From positions 124,001 through 188,000 of the forward strand of contig JAPYMA010000806.1 of assembly GCA_035041965.1 (NCBI GenBank): a stretch of DNA of 64,000 nucleotides. The letters are read 5' to 3'. The translations under genes were made by a program, and so were the position numbers. The notes under the pieces are model-generated. The model saw nothing but the letters and a program-made list of their open reading frames with translations, made no database searches and had not been told where the DNA came from. The stretch comes from Anisakis pegreffii (lineage: Eukaryota > Nematoda > Chromadorea > Rhabditida > Anisakidae). Shown in pieces: positions 49,101 through 60,035 of the stretch. Numbering within the stretch: the first letter of the stretch is position 1; every line of letters starts with the position of its first letter.

Positions 49101-52031
49101 CTAGGATTATTTCAAATCAAGACAAGCAAATAATGAAATCAGTAATAAAAACAAGCTTAACCCAATCGCATCACTGTTCAGTTCATTGCCGGGCGATCGT
49201 CGAAAATTTGTAATGATTTGTTCGGCTCGTAAAACCAATGGATACATCCAAACGCTCCACATATCGGCAGGCATTGCATTTTCTACTATGAGCGTATTTG
49301 CTTCTTCGGCTTTATTGAGTACTACAAATCATGTGAATAATCCATAATATTGAGAACAACAATAACTGTAGCAAAACGCAAGAGAGTGCTTGCTATTCGA
49401 GAGTGCGGCTTACTTCTCCACTGAAATTCAGGAGCACCATCCCAGTTCACTGGCAAACTCATGAAGTGTTGATCGGTATGCTGATCGAATGTGCATAATG
49501 CTGGATAGCCGCCATTTGTCTTTAGAGACGCCTTCACTTCAGTTAATTTTGTTGCTGATTGTGAGTTTGAATATGTCGCAGAGTCACTATTGGTTGAATC
49601 AGTTGATGATGGCATTGAAATTTTCGCCTGAACCTTCTCATCACCGTTAATTAAAGCAATCTCCATTGGATCGCTTTCCAAATCGCCCTCCTTCACTTCT
49701 GCATCCTCCTGACCCATCATATGATCATCTACAAATTTGACTGCACTTTTAAGATATGCCAATGAATGTTAATCCCTTATGCATGACCTACTGATGCAAG
49801 TTTGAACTGGATAAATCACTTCTGATAATCCAATACAATCTGGTAATTCCATTCCACTCAAGGCTGACCTGACCGTCTCTAGAATCCAAAATTTTAACCT
49901 ATGACGATCTATCTCCGCGAACTGCATATAGTGAAACGGTTTATCTTTTCAGCAAAGGGCAGAATGATATTGATGGCGTTGAGAAAGTGTTGTGTATGAG
50001 CAAAAGGATTGACTGCATTAAGGTCGGATGGAACGAGATCTTCTCAGGGCATCCACACAGAGTAATGATCATTAATAGGATGCAATGTTCACATAGGAAT
50101 GAACTAGAGAATAACTGATAGAAATACTCACAAAAAAAGCATGCTTACTCAAAAATGCCACTTCAGGTAAGGTAACCGTCACTAAAATTGTGCATCGTTG
50201 GATGATCCTCTTTAAAAAAGTTTAGTTGCAGCTTATGATGATAAGGATAAGGACTGTAACAGTTAACCTCTTATAACATACAGTCACTGTGTTAATTTGC
50301 ATGAGGATACGACACGAATGCCGAGAAATCGATGCACTGATATACCCACAAATGGAACCGAGAGAGCAACATCAACAGAATGGATGAACAATTTACCTTC
50401 ATTGTTCGAGATCTTCATCAAGTGTTCGATATTGCCAGTGTTATTAGAATCGCTTGGACATAGAACATTTGCACTGTTAGATGCATCAGGTAACGCATCG
50501 CCGAGTGGTGCGGAACTCGACAACTCGGTGCACGACTGAATGACATCGTGGTTGCTTGATTGGTTAGTCGAGTTGGAAAGTGCATCGATGTCAAACAACT
50601 CTTGCGGAATCTCGGATATGGATTCAACACTCGTAGGGGCACTGAGTTGGGACTTTTTTGCAATTACGAGATGTTTGAGTACACGAGATCGGAACACGAT
50701 CAAACATTTGCAACCGAACCCCTTCAATTATGGCAGAATTTAATGCAGTGACACAATCTGTCTGTTTGTTCACCACAAATGAGAAGTGCATAATGCATGC
50801 ATGACTAAAGAAATAATGGGGAAAGGTTAATTAGAGATCGTTCGATTCATCTCAATATTTTGCTGCTGTTCCGAATAAACACTGATCGAACGTAAAACCA
50901 ATTCCCGTCACGACAGAGCATGACAGCGAGAAATCTCGATCACTTCAGTGATGAGATGGACTAAATATTTACCGTGAAACTTCTATGGTTCGACAAATGA
51001 CGGAACAGCGATTATACTTGGAATTAGGAATGTCTATTCGTGGATGGTATACTGTGTTGGTGCAGAAGTCATGATCGGGTAAAACATTTGGGGTATGATG
51101 AGAGGAAGATAATCTCATAAGGAGAACGAGAACACCCAATCTTATACCATACATTTTTGAATGAACGGTTATCGGGTCCAGCTAAGTCAACATGAATCAG
51201 CCACAACAGATCTGAATGTGAAATATGCAACCTATAGTCACTCTTAAAAACATCTCTGGAATCGTTTGGACATGGCTAACGTCCGCTGCACCTTTCATGT
51301 TTTGAGAGCGGATCACGTCAACAAGAACTTTTTTCGCGTTGTCGAATGATTTTCTCAAGACAGAATCATTTCTATTCAACAAAATCATAAAAGCCAGCAA
51401 ATTCTTCACAAGAAACTTGCATGATGACATCGCATACGAACTGTTCTTCGCTTTCTCAACAAATTGGAGCAAATTTTGAATGACAGAAAGCAGTTGTTGA
51501 GTTCTACATGTGACGAACTGTTCGAGAAAAGAGCTCACTGCAGATCCATATGGATGAAAAATTAAGGAAAAAATTAAGGTGGATTTGGAATTGAAACTCA
51601 GTTGACTTTTTTCCGACCCTTCAGAATTGGAGAACCATATTTCACTAACAGTTGGCTCAATTTGAATTTTCGGCACTGTTCTTTTGAATTATTTCATTCC
51701 ACTAAATGAGTGCATGTAGCTGCTATTTTTTTCACACAATGTTTTACATGACATGACTGCCATCCTTCAGATGGTAAAAATCTTTTTGCAGATAAAATGG
51801 TATGTTTCCCTAGTGAAGGGAAGTAGAACAAACCTCTGTTTGGGAATCAACCGTTGGGAATCTGAGTATCATTTCGACGGCTTCTTTATCAACACTAAAA
51901 GTGCTTTTCAAAATCTCGACAACTGCATCCTTAAAGTCTTGCTCTAATTCAAGTTGCATTGATGACGGTAAGCATTTGATGAGAACACCTCTTGCAGCAT
52001 CTACTGATTTCAGATCAGGATTTGTAGTCAT
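46134..52031 (-). CDS. 852-aa protein of unknown function, 16 exons
   Basis: Phase-consistent exons on the minus strand: 51834-52031, 51292-51655, 51086-51211, 50973-51051, 50397-50641, 49414-49728, 49175-49321, 48494-48686, 48069-48193, 47569-47812, 47214-47353, 46994-47047, 46707-46826, 46554-46590, 46333-46440, 46134-46197. The exon 1-2 junction is the weakest. The N-terminal third is helical ([56 protein letters not shown]) and suggests alpha-helical repeats. The middle is acidic and Ser/Asn-rich. Next come two more ordered segments ([35 protein letters not shown]). The C-terminus is basic and disordered: [33 protein letters not shown], ending [11 protein letters not shown] do not recognise the family. 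The basic TSRP..S/RGG tail recalls the C-terminus of Virilizer/VIRMA, but this is a guess. Missing 5' exons are possible. Confidence 0.6.
49070..49105. repeat. 14-bp perfect hairpin with a tandem 20-bp duplication
   Basis: CCTAGTGTTGAATA (49070-49083) and TATTCAACACTAGG (49092-49105) are perfect reverse complements around AGATTACC. AGTGTTGAATAAGATTACCT occurs twice in tandem just before. It lies in an intron of the 852-aa gene. Confidence 0.7.
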
Positions 52032-53694
52032 CGCTCAAATTTGCTTCAGCCTTCAATAATACAGTCTCAAAACTGAAAAATACTCAGGTTATACCGGATT
52101 CACAAAACTTATTCACATCTCAGAAATCGTTGTTCTATTCCGCATGAAATGCTCGTGAGCTGTTTGCGTGAGCAAAAAGTGTACACCTGATGTTGAACAA
52201 GCTAACTGGACGTTAGCGAGAATTGAAAAATTTACTTCACAACTCAGGAGTTCTTATGAGTAACCTCCATAATTTTTCAGAATCGTTTTGGTCTGGCAAT
52301 CTTTTGGACTGTTTACGATAGTTCGCGAATGCTTTGACTAGAAGAAAAACACAACAACAGTTTTCGAAAGCATACACACGCGTTCAGAATTACTTGTGAG
52401 AACGAATATTAAAGATTTTTTCTGCGATCTCTGCGTAATTCTCAATTGCAAAACGATAGAATGAGCACGCGTGTGAACAGTACACTATACACTGAGATTA
52501 TTGGTCACTTAAACATTCCTGAACCCACCTGGAACAGATCGAAGGAAAATCACAATGCTCTTAATTGAAACTAAATCCACTAGTTCAACTAAAATGAGTC
52601 GACACTTCGCCACACTTGTATTTCCGAGATCAGTGATGCATTAGTATGCGAATATCAGGATTATCCTCGTAAAGGTAGGTGTACCTGTGTGCTCAGGTTT
52701 GCTCAGCAATTCAACGCTTTCTATTCACCATCACCAAATCTACTCACAATACTGTGCATATTGTCCGAGGATAATGCGAACTCCCTGCGATTTGCTAAAT
52801 TTTCAGAGGTATGTCATATAGTTAACCGATTTCGTTATAACTCCAAAAACACATATATATTTCCCTCTTTAAATCTATTCTTGAATGGAGATCGTGTCTT
52901 CGAAATCCCGGGAAATATTATTGTTCTGCTTTTATATTCTCAAATTTAGGGGGATGCTGGCTGTCTTTGGTGGGTCATTTTTATTTGCGTGTTTGTACGA
53001 GTGTGTCGCGTGTGTTTTTATCACGCGATTTTGTCGTACATCCTCAGATATATCACCGAAATTTCGTTTTTCGATTTTACACTCATTTAAGCCATTCATC
53101 ATGTCTGCGGAAGAACTGATTGGAATAGCTGATTTTATAAACGGAACATTGCAGACAATTCTCACATTTTATAGTTCAATATTCTATCACAGTTAGTTAA
53201 TGATCCCATCCAATGAACAAAACAATAAAAGGAAATAATTCAGCAAAAACTAACAATTTTCACGCTTTCTCAACATAAAACTATTTAGTCATTGTAACGA
53301 TGCTTCCTAACGATGCTTTTTTATGCCTGCCAGTTGATAGACGCCTAAACGTAATCGGAAGTTTTGCTCTCTGACAATATCATCGGTTGTTTGAGCATTT
53401 CTTTTAGTATTCTTTCTGGTGTCTTCGTTTTTATTGTCGTTTTGATTTTCAAGTGGATATGTTTTTGCCGAATTAATTAAGCCTATTAGAAAATTTCTGA
53501 CGGGCGATTTTTGCTTATAATGACTGAAATTATGAGTGAATCACAAACGACCGCACCGAGAAAGTAATCGAAAAAAAAACATTTTGCAAAGATTGCTTGG
53601 GTTGAACGGAGCTGAAAGTGTTCGAAGATTGGTCCACAAATTATTAAATGAGGTAATTCGAGGTTGTTTTTGCCAATAATATGCAGCAGCAATG
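52032..53694. other. Intergenic stretch between the 852-aa and fucosyltransferase genes
   Basis: No splice-supported exon. A plus-strand ORF ending at 53196 includes a 31-codon stretch starting ATG at 53101, with no support beyond openness. It should contain the promoter of the 852-aa gene and the 3' UTR of the fucosyltransferase gene. Confidence 0.35.
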
Positions 53695-55515
53695 TTATCG
53701 AACTTGCGGTACCACCATGCCAGACTTGCTCAGAAATTCATTCACAAATCCGTCTTGTGGAATCTCGCAAATCTCATTTGAATTCCACCACGCAGCCACA
53801 TCGTCGTAATGTTTTCGTGAAAATCTTTGTCGCATAAGTTTCTTGCAAAGTGCACAAAATCCAGTATCATCGATGTGGAAATAATCACTTTGTATTTCGT
53901 AGGATTCCCTCCAACGATGATACTTCAAATAGGTGAATTTATTACTCGCTATCGTTCTGATATCGCTGATCAGTTCATCAATATTCTTGTAATCATCAAC
54001 GGCGATGAAAGAATTTGGAGGGGCCTGAAATACCTATTTGAAATTATGCAATTGATTGGCAATATCTTTTATAAAATCACGACTTGATTCAAAAAATACC
54101 AACAATGCTAGCCAGGCACAGGCTTGTGAATTTTGTATTGGTATTGATGGTGAGTGAAGTGTTCCTTCGACTATCACCTTTTTGCAATCAAACTGAAAGA
54201 CTCACCGCAATATGTTCGTAGTCTTTACGTCGCATAACAATCGGTATGGCGTATCTCTTCTGAAGAACCTCGAAGAATTTCTCGGTTATATAATCCTTAC
54301 ACAGTGAATTCTCAAACGATAACGCAAACATATAAGGCCTGAAATGCTTCACGATTCACTTCAAAGCGAACAATCACAATTCATTACATTCAATTGTGTG
54401 TAATCGAATCTTGAATCGGATCTCAAAAGACCACAAAAAGCAACAAGTGCTGATAATCAAGAAGAATAATGGCCTGGCATGCAAGCAAGCAATCGTTGGA
54501 GTTCAGACATTCACTGAGAATCATCAGACGATTGCAAAATGATAAAAAAATTTCTCACATAAACAGCTCTGCTACACACTGATCACTTTGTTTCTTGACG
54601 CCATCACAGTCATTTGGTGTTTTGTGCTGACCACAAGCTCCGAATATGTCCAACTGAAATCAGCATTTATTGGGATTTTAATTCACCGATCAGTAGCAAG
54701 GAAAGTACAACACACCTCAAGACCAGACTTCTGAAGAGCACGACCTAATATCAAGCGTCCATTAGCATGACCACAATTTGAGACCAGCCACACGACCATT
54801 CGTTTCTTATCTCGCCATATTTTATCGTAATCAATTTGAATCGGTTTATCGCGTTTCCTTATCACCCCATACGGAAACCAAACGTCCGAGTCTCGCCGAT
54901 ACGTCATAGTCCAATTGATTCGACCTGATAGTAACAATAATGATAATAATAACAAGCAGTTTTGATCTGAGATGCGCCTTAGCTATCGTATTATCGTAAA
55001 GAAACGAACGAGCACCTCTCAGTTCCCGACTCAAATGTTGATATATGGGTGATTCCAAACTCCATATAACAGCTATTTGATTCGATTTTAGTTCATTCGT
55101 AGAAAGGAAACGATAATCGGGAATATGATACATGACAGCATCAGCTGATTCGCTGTTATCCACCAGTTTGCAGTACTCCTAAAAACTGCAATATGGAACG
55201 TTGTGATTGTGGAATCTTCGACAGTAACGATACGATTGTAATCATTCAGCATGAATGCACTATTTTCCAATACCGCAATCGTCTTACCCTCACCGAACAT
55301 TTGCTGAGCCACGAATTATCAATGGGTCTGCCAAAAAATGGCGTTGCGGCGAATAATCGTACATTCTTGTTTCTGTACGCATCAGTCGTTTTTGTCGAGG
55401 ACAAATCAGATGATGAATGGTCGACGAGAAATGATGAAATAATATCCAATAAAAACAGGCCGATTAAAGCGGCGATAAAAATCACGAGGTAGCGATTCTT
55501 GAAACGTGGTGCCAT
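53695..55515 (-). CDS. Alpha-1,3-fucosyltransferase, GT10 family
   Basis: Six phase-consistent exons on the minus strand: 55288-55515, 55016-55178, 54716-54924, 54559-54653, 54206-54338 and 53695-54024; 385 aa, normal for the family. Type II Golgi topology: short basic cytoplasmic start (MAPRFKNR), one membrane anchor (YLVIFIAALIGLFLLDII), then stem. GT10 motifs: PFFG; ADAVMYHIPD; the donor-site motif NWTMTYRRDSDVWFPYG; VVWLVSNC; CGQHKTPNDC; the signature FALSFENSLCKDYITEKFFE; YAIPIVM; and the C-terminal C..C pair (FCALC). It transfers fucose from GDP-fucose to GlcNAc residues of glycans; acceptor choice (core N-glycan or Lewis-type) cannot be read here. The start is the first Met before the anchor. 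Confidence 0.93.
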
Positions 55516-56413
55516 TGTTGCCTCGTTAACTGGGTTGTTAGAGGTGACATACGATAGTGTTACATCTCACGAAAACAAACAAATATATCTGAAATCAGAT
55601 TGAAATTTTAGATTCATAGAAGTAAAATAGAAGTAAATTCCGCAATCGGTTTCGATGAATATGAATGAAATGATGCTGAATATTCTTGAAATGTCGAACA
55701 GACCATTTGATCATGTATGACTAGCCATAGGAAGACTCCTTCGCATAAAAAATAATCAAATAAACAATCAACAATGAATGAAGCGTACCGCACGCAACAA
55801 ATGGGTATTGATGAGAACTTTGATAAACTGTAAGCGTTGATTTCATTGATCCACCATGAATTTTTAATAACGCATTATTTATCCATGTTTTCATGCACAA
55901 AATTCAATTGTTTTTGGGATACATGAAGACATTTTATGGAAAAAATTTTTTGAATGTGTCATTTTTAAAGGGAATTACAATTTAAAGGGAAAAAAGGAAG
56001 ACATTTTATGTACTTTAAAGGGAGTTGGATCAAGAATTAAAGATGCTTTGAGCAACAGCGTCAGTAATCGGCTATCGAATACATTACTCTGCAACTGAGT
56101 TTGTTCACATGCAATCGTGTTAATTAATAATTCATCATTGTAAATCAATTCGAACATTGTAGTTGTTTTAGAAGACGGCATAAAACAACGAAAATAGAAC
56201 AAATCAATGCATCATCCTATACAATATACTTTCTATGACGGATCTTGACGGATTGCTTAGCAACCACAGCAACGATATGCTATCCATGGACTCTCCTGAA
56301 GAGCTTGTTTAATTGTCTAGATAAAATTTATGTTTTTTGCAAAGGTTTGTTCGAAAATAATGAAGACATTTCTTGAAAGGGGAACTCACGCTCTTCCAGA
56401 TAACAGTTCATTT

Positions 56414-56595
56414 GACCTGATGGACATTTAATTCATTTGATTAGCCTAACAACATCTGGACTAAGAACATTCAGCCTAATGATATTTTGCCTATGGACGA
56501 CGTTTGGCCTAATGGACAGTTGTGACATTTGTTCTAATGGATGTTTGAATTAATGGACACTTGGTTTAATGGGCACTCAGCCCTGTGGACAGTAG
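56414..56595. repeat. Degenerate short-period repeat around CCTAATGGACA
   Basis: Variants such as GACCTGATGGACA, AGCCTAATGATA, GCCTATGGACGA, GGCCTAATGGACAG, TTCTAATGGATG, ATTAATGGACAC, GTTTAATGGGCAC and CCCTGTGGACAG follow one another about every 16-18 bp. It is a decayed minisatellite with a constant theme and no ORF. Confidence 0.7.
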
Positions 56596-58891
56596 GATGT
56601 TCAAGAGTACCGGCCCCAAGCATTCACAAGTTGTTGATTTTTGATGCCGTCAAAGGCTTACCATTCAATCGTAATCGTTACATAAGTCCAAATGTCGATT
56701 AAACGAAATGTCTAATAGGCCAATTGTCTTTATGTGAAATACCCATCAAGGCAAATTCCCTTATCATTAAGTGGGACGTTTGATCGCTCTCTGTTCCAGC
56801 TGACTTCAGACGGCTTCTTCAGTTGCGTATCCAGATTCTGTGAGCTTTCCGGCGAGCTTTTCTCTTCCATAAATGTGACTCGTGAACGCAGTGGAAGATA
56901 AGATTCCACAGCACGAAATTCCTTGCCAGCCTAACGATGCCATAAGAATGCTTAATGAAAACGCAATAAGCCTCTGAGGATAAGCGCAAAAAAAGATTCG
57001 AAATAGCATATGAACGTAGCAAATAACTTAATAAATCAGAAGCACATATCAATCAAAAACGAATCATCCCATAACAATCAATTTTTAGTAGCTTTAAGGC
57101 AGTTGAAATTGATTTTAAGAGATAAGATTCTGTCAAGTAGAACTGAAGACAACAATGAGCATAGGTATGTGTGACAGGAAACAATATTCACCCTACCTTG
57201 AATCACATATTGATCTCAGCCAAATTCAGCTTTGAAATCCATTTTTCACTTGTCAACATTTACAAAATTGCCTATTTGAATTAATTAACCGGTGAATGTA
57301 CGTAGTGAATAGTTTTCACAATAAGAGCTCAAATTTATCAAGTAAACTCGATCAAATTGTACGATTATGTCCGCTTTGATAAAGAGTTGGTATGCGCTTG
57401 TGATTGCCACCATTGTATAATCAGTAAATGAACAACTTTGTTTCTTACCAACTCGTCTCGTTTGTTATCAATCGAACGCGATGTTTAATCATTTGATATT
57501 GATAATTTGTATGTTAGAGCACAATTTTCCTTGGCTATTCGTCAATTCAAAATGTCTCATTTAGATGAATAAAACGATTCATAAGTGGTAACATGAAAAT
57601 TGCATTTAACTGATCGAAAGTGGTGAGCATGACGTATTCAAAAAATAATTTGACTTCGCATCTGAAACATTCAATCGCGTAAACGTCACAAGGGACTATT
57701 TGAACAAGCAATGAATGCATCAAGTTATTGAGTCATTGCATTCTCATCAACCATAGCAATAGTAATAAATGTTTGCATATGATTTTAGGAACGTTATGTG
57801 CTGCTCATTCATTGTATTTACAATAGAATGAAATATTCTTGTCGCCAGTGAAAATAATAATAATAATAATAGTGCAATTGCAATGACGGTATACGACACT
57901 AATAGAATTCAGACGAGTGTAACTTGGAAGAATGCTAGAATCAGTATCTTAATTGTATAAAATGATGGATACGAGTAATCGAACAGATCAGATGCGAGTT
58001 AATTTCAGTTCAGTGATATATATCACCTGTGACGAGTGCCGCTTACTTGCCTCATTCAGAACGATCGATTTACGGTTGGCATATGCGCATAATTAACAGT
58101 TCCTCGCTTTGGTTGATGAGAACACATCGCAGTTTGATTATTGTTTTGCAGACCGATAGAGGTGAGTCGAGTGATGCTATGCAAATCAGATGTCACTTTA
58201 AAACGCTACGAGAAACAGCTCTGCAAACGAATGCATGCATTTCATGTCCATTCTGATTCGCTTTTGATAAAAACACATAGTTCCGTATTGCACGAACTGT
58301 TGTGGCAAGCTTTGCTTATGAACGCATCGCTAAAGCAAACACTCCACTCGACAATATGTTCAACCTAAACGGCATGCATATATCAGTTAATTATTATCAA
58401 ACGTCATGAGATAACAATGTGACGATGAATTTGAAATAATATTCTGCTATTGAACAACAAAATACTCACTTCGTTGACTCTCTATGTTATTTAACGAACT
58501 TTAAAAAAACACATTATTCATGAGTTATGACTGATAATTTTGAGAAGCGGAAAGTAATTGTTCAAAAAAACTGCCCGCAATTCACCTCAATCCTAACGAA
58601 CATTAATCATAGAGTGTCAAAATGAACCTCAAATGAATATTTGCACTTTCGTTTATTCAATATGTGATTGAATTCGTTCATCCGAAACAGGTGTTTTCAT
58701 AAGGATTATCAACAAGAAAATAAATGCTCTGAAGTGATTCTGTCTGTCACAGATGATAAGAGACAATGTAAAATGATTCGCTGTTACATTTAATCTGAAA
58801 GTAATTTTGAAATGAGCTTGCATTCATAAATGATATTTTATGGGAGTGCTTCATTTTCTTTTGCTGTCACCTCCCCTAAGAACCAAGAGAA

Positions 58892-59012
58892 CCGACCGAC
58901 GCTCGGTCGGCAAGATCCGGCGAATTTCGATCAGAATTCCGAATTTCGGAATATTAAACAATCGATTCAGTCAGATTCTGATCGAACCGAAAATTCTCCC
59001 GGATGCCATCGC
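58892..59012. repeat. Inverted-repeat cluster, possible MITE remnant
   Basis: CCGACCGA-CGC-TCGGTCGG (58892-58910) is a perfect hairpin. Just after it, GATCCGGCGAATTTC...GATCAGAATTCCGA reads again in reverse complement as CATCCGGGAGAATTTTCGGTTCGATCAGAATC at about 58970-59010. The GC content is higher than in the surroundings. A small non-autonomous element is plausible. Confidence 0.4.
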
Positions 59013-59120
59013 TAACAAGAACATATTAATGCGTAGAAATTGTTTTTTCCGGATACTCATGATTTTACTAAACAGCATCAAGCATGTCTGGGTCAGTTAG
59101 CCGGAACGAAGTCTGAAGTA

Positions 59121-60035
59121 TTAGGTTGTTGCATAAATTCCTGCGCTTTTATTCAAACTGAATTATTCCGGCAAAAGTTCCACTTTTCCGGAGGAGTGTC
59201 ATACACTAATCGATGGGGAGTTTTCTGCTCTTAGCAACTGTGTTAGACGATCTACTGCAGTTTTGTTTCTTTGGGATCTTCAGTGTGATGAAATGAAGTG
59301 TCAGATAGACGAAAAAAACGCATTTTCGATAAGTGCTACTCTGCGCATTCAATCAGGGCTCAACGGTCGCTTGTGACATTTGTGCCGTATATAGAGATGA
59401 TGCAATGCTGGTAAGAACAGCCCAGAAATGGTCTGCGAGGTTCGCGAAGGGCGACTTCGACGTGGAGGGCGGGTGACGTTCAGGTCGGACGTTGGATATC
59501 GACGAGGGGCGTCTGAATGTTCTCATCCGTCTGAATCCGCGTCAAACTGCTTCAGAACGACGAAGCAGTCAATGCTGCACTGTACAGCGAGCAACTGAAC
59601 CGGCTCAACTGGGCTAATCAGGATAAACGGCCCGATATCGTGAACAAGGTCATCGTGCACCATGACAACGCGCGCCCCCACACGCAAAACTGACTAGAAA
59701 AACGATCGAGGAGCTTGGATGGGAAATTTTGGTTCATCCACCTTATTCGCCAGACCTTGCTCCATCTGATTACCACCTCTTCCGCTCCCCGTCGAAAAGC
59801 CTCAGCGGTGTAACCTTCAATAACGACCATGCCCTCAAAACGTGGCTAGACGACTTCTTCGTCTCGAAGCCAGCGGAGTTCAATCGTCGTAGAATCGACA
59901 ACCTGGTGGGACGATGGCAGGAAGTCTTGAAAACCGAAGCAGAATACATTGTCGATTGAATGGTTAGCCTTCGTGGCTCGAAAACGAAGTTTTAGAAAAC
60001 TTAGATAAAGCGCACGAACTTATGCAACAACCCAA
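59121..60035 (+). mobile_element. Internally deleted mariner (Tc1/mariner) element
   Basis: Terminal inverted repeats TTAGGTTGTTGCATAAATTC (59121) and the reverse complement of the right end, TTGGGTTGTTGCATAAGTTC (ending 60035), match closely over about 27 bp and are flanked by TA (59119-59120 and 60036-60037), the usual target-site duplication. The 915-bp length is short of the usual 1.3 kb. Inside are a degraded transposase N-terminus (NICAVYRDDAM, RTAQKW, AKGDFD) and the C-terminal half with the second and third catalytic Asp (VHHDNARPH; YSPDLAPSDYHLF), but the segment with the first Asp is deleted. Stops and frame changes (about 59450-59530, 59690) confirm it is inactive. It can only move if a related transposase acts on its ends. 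Confidence 0.9.

Larger units (their letters stand above)
55516..59118. other. Intergenic stretch of 3.6 kb with small repeats
   Basis: No gene was supported. At 55920-56025 GAAGACATTTTATG and TTTAAAGGGA words recur. A TTATAATAATAATAATAATAG tract lies near 57850. An ORF at 58171-58368 (plus; HAFHVHSDSLLIKTH...) has protein-like composition but no splice context. Two further repeats are listed separately. Confidence 0.35.

Noticed and set aside
53101..53196. Short plus-strand peptide MSAEELIGIADFINGTLQ...
   Set aside because: 31 codons, no splice or regulatory support; left as non-coding.
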